NCBI GenBank assembly: GCA_905479665.1 | Contig: CAJQNM010000536.1 | Coordinates: 1-8,635, forward strand | DNA length: 8,635 nucleotides | Direction of reading: 5' to 3' | From: an uncultured Saprospiraceae bacterium | GTDB lineage: Bacteria; Bacteroidota; Bacteroidia; Chitinophagales; Saprospiraceae | Shown: piece by piece, positions 1 through 5,708 of the stretch | How positions within the stretch are numbered: position 1 is the first letter of the stretch | Layout of the letters: each line of letters starts with the position of its first letter | The notes under the pieces: model-generated | Seen by the model: only the letters and a program-made list of their open reading frames with translations | Told to the model about the DNA's origin: nothing | The model's database searches: none | Translations under genes and position numbers: made by a program

Positions 1-1152
1 TTGACAAAGTGTGTTCAAATGTGCAACAGCCTTTTTCATGATTTCCAAGTTGATTTCATTTACATCGTGTTTCGAACCTACTCCCGAAATAAGGGTAATG
101 CAGAGCTCTCCCCCTAGGTGTTCTTGAAATTCCTCAATTCCTGACAATAGCATGTCTAATTCACTTTCGCTCTCAACAGGAAGCCGAAGGTCGAAGCCTA
201 CTTGCTCCATTGCATTCAAAATACGTTTCACTACTTCTTCCGGAATCAATCCGATGAGGTATGCAAAGGTAACGTCTAGAGCGATGCCCTTTGCCACAGC
301 TTCTCCATGACGCAGCTCATAGTTCGACATCTGCTCCAACTTATGAGCAGCCCAATGACCGAAATCCAAAGGTCTAGAGGACCCGCTTTCAAAAGGGTCT
401 CCCCCTTGCGAAATATGATGCATGTGCATTTCCGCACACTTATAAATCACATGTTGCATCGGTTGCATTTCCCGATCTTTAAGTTTCTTGGCATTGGTTT
501 CGATATATTCAAAAAAGTCTCTGTCCTTTATCAGCGCTACTTTTATGGCTTCTGCAATGCCCGAGATCCAATCACGTTGCTCTAACGTGTGGAGAAAATC
601 ACTGTCATTGATAATTGCATAAGGCGGGGCAAATGTGCCCAAGAAGTTCTTCTTTTTAAAAATGTTGATACTATTCTTAACCCCAACGGCCGAATCATTT
701 TGTGACAGAACGGTTGTGGGGATGCGTATCATTTTCACACCACGATGTGCAATGGTAGCTGCATATCCCACCATGTCAATTATTGCTCCACCACCAATAC
801 CAACAACAAAAGAATGTCGATCGATATGTTGGTCGTTAATCCCTTTTAGAACGCGTTCTACACTTCCATGATCGTTCTTACATGCTTCGCCACCTTTGAT
901 GACAATACTCTCCGTATGTTCTAGGGTTTTGGGATGCGATTTGCAGTATGTCTCGATCTCTTGAAGGAGATTGGGATGATGGTCAGAAACGCCATCATCA
1001 ATCACAAACAGTAACTTTGTGCTTCTATCTTCTCTATATCCATCCAAAATATTCCTAAACAATTGATTCTGAATATCAAACAGGTTTTGGGTGAAGTACA
1101 ATTTGTACTTATAAGGGACTGAAAAAGACTGCTCTATCGGTTTCAAACGCAT
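1..1152 (-). CDS. eboD: EboD-like sugar-phosphate cyclase (3-dehydroquinate synthase fold), 3' partial
   Basis: The frame runs from the ATG at 1152 to the window edge without a stop, giving 384 residues, so only the last few residues are probably missing. The nucleotide-binding loop GIGGGAIID is at 118-126. PTTVLSQNDSAVGVKN at 145-160 is the family's substrate-binding segment. The three expected metal ligands are present: E201 (IAEAIKVA), H266 (LDFGHWAAH) and H282 (RHGEAVAKG). These show an NAD- and divalent-metal-dependent sugar-phosphate cyclase. The segment LDFGH replaces the LNxGH usual in true dehydroquinate synthases, and this together with the neighbours points to the ebo-cluster branch rather than AroB of the shikimate pathway. 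The protein is cytosolic, with no signal peptide. It lies 9 nt downstream of eboC with no clear ribosome binding site, so coupled translation is likely. The substrate and product are not known. A housekeeping AroB is the alternative, but less likely in this context. Confidence 0.9.
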   Translation of the reverse strand, partial: MRLKPIEQSFSVPYKYKLYFTQNLFDIQNQLFRNILDGYREDRSTKLLFVIDDGVSDHHPNLLQEIETYCKSHPKTLEHTESIVIKGGEACKNDHGSVERVLKGINDQHIDRHSFVVGIGGGAIIDMVGYAATIAHRGVKMIRIPTTVLSQNDSAVGVKNSINIFKKKNFLGTFAPPYAIINDSDFLHTLEQRDWISGIAEAIKVALIKDRDFFEYIETNAKKLKDREMQPMQHVIYKCAEMHMHHISQGGDPFESGSSRPLDFGHWAAHKLEQMSNYELRHGEAVAKGIALDVTFAYLIGLIPEEVVKRILNAMEQVGFDLRLPVESESELDMLLSGIEEFQEHLGGELCITLISGVGSKHDVNEINLEIMKKAVAHLNTLCQ

Positions 1153-1161
1153 TGAATTGAC

Positions 1162-2040
1162 TTAAGTGACGGCGAAAACTTTTGACAAGAGTATGGACAG
1201 TGGCAACAGCAACAATAGTAAGAGTCCGTACCACCAACCAGAAAAGCCTACTGCCAAACAAGCATCAAGTACAATAATAGAAAGTACGCCTGACATAACC
1301 GCCTTTTTAATATTCTCCGGTGAATTCAGTCTGAATGCACTGACCAATGGTCCGACTACCAGAAAGGCAAAAAGGGCCAAAAATGGAGCTGTCTGAAGTA
1401 TGTTCTCTGTTTTTGTCATCACGATAGCGACAACGGACAAAATGACCACACCGTATAAAGCACCTGCCCAGATAATATGGTTCTTGTTGTTTCCGTGCAC
1501 TTCTCCACGACTTATCAGAGTTATTGCAAAAATATATACCAAAGGAATGCCAGCGTACCACCAGTTATCAATCTCTCCGAATATTGACATCCCCAATAGG
1601 AGATTTAGTCCTCGGCAAAGCCCCATGTTCAACGGGCCTAATAAATCATATTTTTTTGAATAGGCATCATAAAGCACAATCGCACATGCCAACGAAAAGG
1701 CCAAAATACCACTCAATTGGGTGACAAAAAAAGCGAATAAAACTCCGACTATCAGTAGTGCCGAACCAAATGTGGCGGCATACTTCAAAGGAATCAAACC
1801 GCTTGGTAGGGGTCTTTCGGGGCGTTCTATTTTGTCGAGATCATAATCGAAAACATCATTTAGGACAACCCCACCCGCATACAGCGATACCGAAGACAAA
1901 ACCAGATACACGATATTTGCATCTAAGGAGGTTGCCGATAGGATGCCAGCTAGCGCGGCACCGGCAAATATATCAGCTGCCGAAGTGGGCAAATTCGCAG
2001 GTCGCATTAATTGCAAATAGCCCTTTAGTACGGCGTTCAT
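1162..2040 (-). CDS. eboC: EboC-like UbiA-family membrane prenyltransferase
   Basis: This 292-residue protein is almost entirely hydrophobic segments, about eight or nine membrane helices, and so sits in the inner membrane. The first UbiA prenyl-diphosphate/Mg2+ motif NDVFDYDLD is at 61-69, followed by the typical basic stretch IERPERPLPSG at 71-81. The second loop contains YDAYSKKYD at 124-132, matching the second Asp-containing UbiA motif. Family members transfer a prenyl chain from a prenyl diphosphate to an acceptor. The opening segment YLQLMRPANLPTSAADIFAG is typical of the N-terminal start of UbiA enzymes. Its ATG directly follows the eboB TAA with no spacer and no visible ribosome binding site, which indicates translational coupling. 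Between eboB and eboD it is best called EboC. Menaquinone or heme prenyltransferases (MenA, UbiA, CyoE) are alternatives by fold, but the context argues against them. The acceptor is unknown and may be the EboD product (inference). Confidence 0.92.
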   Translation of the reverse strand: MNAVLKGYLQLMRPANLPTSAADIFAGAALAGILSATSLDANIVYLVLSSVSLYAGGVVLNDVFDYDLDKIERPERPLPSGLIPLKYAATFGSALLIVGVLFAFFVTQLSGILAFSLACAIVLYDAYSKKYDLLGPLNMGLCRGLNLLLGMSIFGEIDNWWYAGIPLVYIFAITLISRGEVHGNNKNHIIWAGALYGVVILSVVAIVMTKTENILQTAPFLALFAFLVVGPLVSAFRLNSPENIKKAVMSGVLSIIVLDACLAVGFSGWWYGLLLLLLLPLSILLSKVFAVT

Positions 2041-2949
2041 TTAAACGATCTTGTCAGAATCTATCTTGGGCTCCTGCCCACGAAGTACACTATTGTCTTG
2101 GAAGAGTTCCGTTTGATTTATTCCCTTGGCATTCAACCAATCCGATTCCTTCATTTTGCCATTTTTACCAAAGGCATCTAGCGCATTTTGGTAACACGTC
2201 TTGACAACATGCTCTTTAGCTATTCCGCTTCTAAGCATTAAGCCCGCGGTCTTCGGAACGGCCAACGGATCGCTAACCCCCCAATCTGCCGAACTATCGA
2301 CGATGATATCGGTGCTGCCATATTTTCTAACTACTTCTACCATCCTTTGGTTGCCCATTTTTGTTTTGGGATAGATGGTAAACGCAGCAATGAAACCTCT
2401 GTCCAAAACCTCTTTAACGGTCTCTTCGTTGTTGTGATCTATGACAACCAATGAAGGGTCTAGGCCATGCTCGATGCAAACCTCCATACTTCGGATAGTG
2501 CCCGCTTTTTTATCTCTATGGGGAGTATGAATCTGCACGACCATGTCGAGTTCTTTGGCCATTTCCAATTGAATCCTGAAATACTTGTCTTCTGCCGGAG
2601 TCTGATCATCATAACCAATCTCACCGATAGCTACCACGTTTTCTTTATGCACATACAAAGGCAGTAACTCGATCACCTGTTCGGCCAATGCTTCATTATT
2701 TGCTTCTTTGGAGTTCAGCCCAATGGTACAATAATGCTGGATGCCGAATTGGCTTGCCCGAAAAGGCTCCCAACCGACCAAACTGCTGTAGTAGTCTTGA
2801 AATGAACCCACCTGGGTACGCGGCTGGCCCAACCAAAAGGAAGGCTCTATAAGGGCTACTACCCCTGCCTTTGCCATCGCTGTATAATCATCAGTAGTTC
2901 TTGAGGTCATGTGTACATGTGGGTCAATGAACATCATTTTTTCTTCCAT
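2041..2949 (-). CDS. eboB: EboB-like TatD-family metal-dependent hydrolase
   Basis: This is a 302-residue soluble TIM-barrel hydrolase of the amidohydrolase/TatD type. The full metal-binding set of the family is visible in order: H11 and H13 in IDPHVHM, E110 in AIGEIGYDD, H141 in QIHTPH, H172 in IDHNNEE and D218 in VDSSADWG. The enzyme should therefore be catalytically competent, with two divalent metals, but its substrate is unknown; TatD relatives include nucleases and small-molecule hydrolases. The ATG at 2949 lies 2 nt after the eboA stop and is preceded by AAAGGAA at 2955-2961, a good Shine-Dalgarno match at suitable spacing, which supports this start over the downstream Met5 and Met6. 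The C-terminal 40 residues or so extend past the barrel core. The position between eboA and eboC supports the EboB assignment. A generic TatD DNase is unlikely given the context. Confidence 0.92.
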   Translation of the reverse strand: MEEKMMFIDPHVHMTSRTTDDYTAMAKAGVVALIEPSFWLGQPRTQVGSFQDYYSSLVGWEPFRASQFGIQHYCTIGLNSKEANNEALAEQVIELLPLYVHKENVVAIGEIGYDDQTPAEDKYFRIQLEMAKELDMVVQIHTPHRDKKAGTIRSMEVCIEHGLDPSLVVIDHNNEETVKEVLDRGFIAAFTIYPKTKMGNQRMVEVVRKYGSTDIIVDSSADWGVSDPLAVPKTAGLMLRSGIAKEHVVKTCYQNALDAFGKNGKMKESDWLNAKGINQTELFQDNSVLRGQEPKIDSDKIV

Positions 2950-2951
2950 AG

Positions 2952-3809
2952 TTATTCCTTTAATTGTTCCCAGCTTATTTCTTTGTTTTCAATTTGCGTG
3001 ATAAGATCTTGATGATTTTCCAACAGCTTTTTTGCTTCCGGGGCATCCGAATAATAACAGCATAGTGCGCCTGCTCTATTTTCTCTAGAATCGTCACTAT
3101 CCAATAAACATTTCATATCGTCTAAAAGTGTGCCATCTAGAAATTTGGAGACCGGCCTCCAAAAATAAGGGTCGATGTCGCGAGAAGCAGCCCATCTTTC
3201 ATGAGCATAATCGGATATGATTCGTGTCAAATCTCTATTGGCTCTTTTATCGATATCTGATATAGCGCTCAAATCCCCTTGCATAAATGCCGTCTTGAGA
3301 TACATTTGATTCCACTGCTGGTCATTAAAAAACAAGGAGGGATAAGGGTTATTGGAAGCGATGGCGTTAAAAATTATCGCGATATTGGTCCTGAGTGCCT
3401 CCACTGCGGCGGCTTTATAATTTTCAGGATTTGGCAGTAAAATCAGGAATTTCAAAAACGTTTCCAACTCGCTCGTATCGGCCACTTGTATGATATTGGC
3501 CACTTTGGGAGTAAAAAATTCACTGTCTGCTTCCAAAACCCTAACCAAAAGGTAGATCCGAACTACTTGCTGAATATTCGCTTCTTGAGTTTGTAGATAA
3601 AGAAAGACATCGGAACCTGAGGAATTAATAACAACAGAATCCTTTGATTTTATTCTGGTTGCAATTAAACTGTAGGTGAGATATAAATCCTTAGTGGATT
3701 GATTGCTGGTTATCACTTCTATCTTCTCCTCCAACCAATTTCTTGTGGCAGCATCAACTTGGTTTTCGATAATTTTCAAAAGGTGTTGACCTATATTTTC
3801 TAGTTGCAT
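2952..3809 (-). CDS. eboA: EboA family protein, first gene of the ebo operon
   Basis: This 285-residue protein is predicted to be soluble and mostly helical, with no signal peptide or membrane segment. The most recognisable part is YAHERWAASRDIDPYFWRPV at 201-220, followed by helical repeat-like sequence (LDSDDSRENRAGALCCYYSD, 237-256) resembling a HEAT-type repeat. I match this to the EboA family from the first of these segments and from its place as first gene before eboB, eboC and eboD; the rest of the sequence is divergent. No enzymatic activity is known for the family and no catalytic motif is evident. In cyanobacteria ebo genes are linked to delivery of the scytonemin precursor to the periplasm, but no scytonemin genes are visible here. 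The ATG at 3809 follows an A/T-rich leader without a ribosome binding site, as is common in Bacteroidota. Confidence 0.82.
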   Translation of the reverse strand: MQLENIGQHLLKIIENQVDAATRNWLEEKIEVITSNQSTKDLYLTYSLIATRIKSKDSVVINSSGSDVFLYLQTQEANIQQVVRIYLLVRVLEADSEFFTPKVANIIQVADTSELETFLKFLILLPNPENYKAAAVEALRTNIAIIFNAIASNNPYPSLFFNDQQWNQMYLKTAFMQGDLSAISDIDKRANRDLTRIISDYAHERWAASRDIDPYFWRPVSKFLDGTLLDDMKCLLDSDDSRENRAGALCCYYSDAPEAKKLLENHQDLITQIENKEISWEQLKE

Positions 3810-3907
3810 TGTAAAACTATTTGGATTTAGAAGTGCCTGTAAATTCGTCTCGCCTGAAAACTGTATCGAAAATAATGCTGATTGTACTTGAATGAAAGAA
3901 AAGGTCG

Positions 3908-3915
3908 CAAATATA
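3908..3915 (-). promoter_or_regulatory. Candidate -7 promoter element for the ebo operon
   Basis: Read on the minus strand this is TATATTTG, an exact match to the Bacteroidota -7 consensus TAnnTTTG, placed 98 nt before the eboA ATG. Transcription would begin a few bases downstream, giving a leader of roughly 90-95 nt. No TTTG is found at the usual -33 distance, so this is a one-element match only. It is the nearer of two such matches upstream of eboA. Confidence 0.45.
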
Positions 3916-3979
3916 CGATACTCCTTGGGATTCGTGTGTACGCTCGGAGGCGCACTGAGCGGTCCATCTGGTCTGTTGG

Positions 3980-4069
3980 TTACCTTTTCTTGTCCAGCTT
4001 CACAAGAGGATTCGGTACATCGACTTTGGGATCCCAGCCGAAGAGCCAGAAAACAAATTTAAATTCCAC
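3980..4069 (-). other. Unassigned 29-codon reading frame in the sulfatase-eboA spacer
   Basis: The minus-strand frame from a GTG at 4069 to a TAA at 3980-3982 encodes 29 residues that look protein-like: a hydrophobic aromatic stretch FKFVFWLFGWDP at 3-14, then VDVPNPLV, then a basic end KLDKKR. An in-frame TAG immediately precedes the GTG, and there is no ribosome binding site. It is too short to assign. It could be a small membrane-associated peptide gene, the tail of a gene otherwise lost, or chance. I do not recognise it. Confidence 0.2.
4054..4061 (-). promoter_or_regulatory. Second candidate -7 element upstream of eboA
   Basis: The minus strand reads TAAATTTG, again an exact TAnnTTTG match, 35 nt after the sulfatase stop. 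A TTTG lies upstream at 4072-4076 but is too close to serve as a -33 element. A transcript from here would give an eboA leader of about 240 nt and would pass through the small reading frame at 3980-4069. In A/T-rich DNA such an octamer can arise by chance. Confidence 0.2.
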
Positions 4070-4095
4070 CTACAAAGTAAAAGTAAATACTAGTA

Positions 4096-5586
4096 CTAAT
4101 ACTTCCCATAGGTCCCAAACATTTCTTTTTTGTCCGCCCGAGGTCGTTTACGCACGGAATGATCGGGCTGCCCGGTGATCCGATCAAATTCATCCGGAGT
4201 TCTCTTAGTGGGCATAAAGTCGTCCGTCCTATTACTCCATTCGCTCAAAGCCTTTGATAATTCCTCACGGATCTGAGTATACTCAGGATCTTCAGCAAGG
4301 TTCTCAAGCTCGTAGGGATCCTTAATTAAATCATAGAGCTCCCAAGCAGGCCTCGGTACCGCAAAACAATTTAGCTGGTCCTTTGTCAAAGCATTTTCAT
4401 CCTTCAGTTGCCGCATGGCTGTAAACGTCATGCTTCTCCCGGCATCCGCAGATGGGGTCGCAGCCAGATCGAAATAATCATTTCGAATTAATTTCCACTC
4501 TTTGCCAATTACGGCTCGACCGTGGTCCTCGTAGTCGTGCCAATGGTCTTCTCCAAAAGCAAATTTTCTAATGACAGCCTTAGGTTCGTGCAGGATCGGT
4601 AGAAAACTATTCCCTTCAAACGTATCTGAGGTATCTGCAATTTTCGCGACCTGCAAAAAAGTGGATGCCAAGTCTACTGTGCTTACCAAACTCTCGGAGA
4701 TCGAACCCGCAGAGACCACCTCCGGCCATTTCACGATCCAGGGGGTTTTGATTCCACCTTCGTAGAGCGTAGTCTTATCACGAGGAAAAGGCCTGCCATT
4801 ATCGCTAATAAAAACGATCATGGTATTTCCTTCCACACCTTGCGCTTTCACTTCCGCGACCACTTGCCCCACGTAAGAGTCCAACCGTGCTATTTCATCG
4901 TAGTACTGTCTCAGGTCTTCGCGTACCTCCGGCACATCTGGCAAGTAAGGAGGGACCACCACATCGGCTAAGGTATGCGAGTTATCTATTATTCCAATTT
5001 CGTAGGCGCGATGAGGATCCAACGCCGCAAACCACATAAAAAATGGTTGGTCTTTGGGTCGAGACTGCAACGTGGCCACCCAATCTTCGCAGCCAGAGGG
5101 CTGTTGGGCAATCATTTTTGGAGCTTCTTTTTCTCCTCCACTGGGCAATTGAAATCCCGCCGTATTGGCTTCCTTTACGATATCAAAATGATCTCGGATG
5201 TGGTCGCCCATATGCCACTTGCCGGCTGCTGCGGTATAGTAACCACTCGCCTTTAACTTTTCAACAAAAGTCGAGCTGCCTGCTGGAATGGCCCAGTGCA
5301 ATTGCTCTGCTCCAGTATTGTGCGGATACTGCCCCTTAATGATGCTGGCACGACTGGGTGAGCAGGAGCTTGCAGTGACATACCCACGATCAAATCTCAT
5401 CCCATCTTTGGCCAGCCGATCAATATTAGGAGTCTTAATTTTCGAATGACCACATGCCCCGCAATCATCCCAATTCATGTCATCGGCGATGATTAAAATA
5501 ATGTTGGGAGCCGCTTGTGCCAGCGATTGTGATTTACAGCCAAAACAAAGCAATAGTGCGATCAACAAAAATCCAGAATCTTTCAT
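4096..5586 (-). CDS. Exported type I sulfatase, heparan N-sulfatase (sulfamidase)-like
   Basis: This 496-residue alkaline-phosphatase-superfamily sulfatase would hydrolyse sulfate esters or sulfamates. Key residues, numbered from the ATG at 5586, are D35 and D36 (IIADDMNWDD), the formylglycine site C75 in CSPSR (75-79) with R79, K123 and H125 (GKWHMG), H192 (LDPHR), and D262/N263 (ISDNGRPFP). The metal site and nucleophile are therefore intact, and maturation of the cysteine by a sulfatase-modifying enzyme is required; none is in the window. The segments SSCSPSRAS, DPHR and SDNGxPFP, as I recall them, match N-sulfoglucosamine sulfohydrolases, and the C-terminal ELYDLIKDPYELENLA is the usual sulfatase end domain. 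The N terminus MKDSGFLLIALLLCFGC is a signal peptide with a possible but atypical lipobox (C17). A TTG at 5592 also opens the frame, but the ATG six bases later directly precedes the basic/hydrophobic signal and is preferred. It is divergent from the VPS10-like gene. The substrate is inferred only. Confidence 0.9.
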   Translation of the reverse strand: MKDSGFLLIALLLCFGCKSQSLAQAAPNIILIIADDMNWDDCGACGHSKIKTPNIDRLAKDGMRFDRGYVTASSCSPSRASIIKGQYPHNTGAEQLHWAIPAGSSTFVEKLKASGYYTAAAGKWHMGDHIRDHFDIVKEANTAGFQLPSGGEKEAPKMIAQQPSGCEDWVATLQSRPKDQPFFMWFAALDPHRAYEIGIIDNSHTLADVVVPPYLPDVPEVREDLRQYYDEIARLDSYVGQVVAEVKAQGVEGNTMIVFISDNGRPFPRDKTTLYEGGIKTPWIVKWPEVVSAGSISESLVSTVDLASTFLQVAKIADTSDTFEGNSFLPILHEPKAVIRKFAFGEDHWHDYEDHGRAVIGKEWKLIRNDYFDLAATPSADAGRSMTFTAMRQLKDENALTKDQLNCFAVPRPAWELYDLIKDPYELENLAEDPEYTQIREELSKALSEWSNRTDDFMPTKRTPDEFDRITGQPDHSVRKRPRADKKEMFGTYGKY

Positions 5587-5708
5587 GCCCAAATCAAATC
5601 GGTGCTAACCAAGATACGCAATCGAAATGCCATTCCAGCTCATACGATCTCCGAGTCTTGTTTAGTCAACAATTGTCCCCATCAGAGATAATTGTTTATT
5701 TTTTCAAA
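5587..5708. promoter_or_regulatory. Divergent promoter region between sulfatase and VPS10-like gene
   Basis: These 122 nt must carry the start signals of both divergent genes. No exact TAnnTTTG is present on either strand. The closest for the rightward gene is TATTTTTT at 5697-5704 with ATTG at 5672-5675 about 21 nt upstream, which would place the transcript start nearly at the ATG. The region also contains a 7-bp inverted repeat, listed separately. Confidence 0.5.
5668..5696. repeat. Inverted repeat AACAATT-N15-AATTGTT, possible operator
   Basis: The arms at 5668-5674 and 5690-5696 are perfect 7-bp complements, with centres 22 bp apart, about two helical turns. This suits a dimeric regulator in the shared intergenic region. 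The right arm ends 12 nt before the VPS10-like ATG. The heptamer TTGTTTA also occurs twice directly, at 5658-5664 and 5692-5698. The arms are A/T-rich and short, so chance is possible. Confidence 0.3.

Larger units (their letters stand above)
3810..4095. other. Spacer between sulfatase and ebo operon
   Basis: This 286-nt stretch separates the sulfatase stop from the eboA start, both on the minus strand. It contains two candidate -7 elements and one small reading frame, listed separately. The part from about 3940 to 3965 is locally G/C-rich, with only a weak 5-bp stem (CGCTC/GAGCG, minus strand) and no following T-run. I see no convincing terminator for the sulfatase, so read-through into ebo cannot be excluded. 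A plus-strand open frame crossing the region has unconvincing composition and antisense overlap with the sulfatase end. Confidence 0.6.

Noticed and set aside
635..871. Plus-strand 78-codon open frame and its neighbour at 307-585
   Set aside because: Both are antisense to eboD, whose frame is open across the whole stretch with all family motifs.
1758..2204. Plus-strand 148-codon open frame across the eboB/eboC junction
   Set aside because: It is antisense to two well-supported genes with intact family motifs, and its translation shows no recognisable domain.
4027..4036. 10-bp perfect palindrome TGGGATCCCA
   Set aside because: It is too short and isolated, with no T-run or second copy, and lies inside the small reading frame where it is explained equally well by Trp-Asp-Pro codons.
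3882..4178. Plus-strand 98-codon open frame in the spacer
   Set aside because: It is rich in Ser, Thr and Arg, has no domain, runs antisense into the sulfatase C terminus, and has no supporting promoter or ribosome binding site.
4096..5586. The sulfatase as EboF, which is also of the alkaline phosphatase superfamily
   Set aside because: It carries the CSPSR formylglycine motif and a sulfatase C terminus, and lies upstream of eboA across a 286-nt spacer rather than after eboD/eboE.
4096..5592. TTG at 5592 as the sulfatase start
   Set aside because: The codon at 5590-5592 reads TTG on the minus strand; the ATG at 5586 gives a normal signal peptide and is the more usual start.
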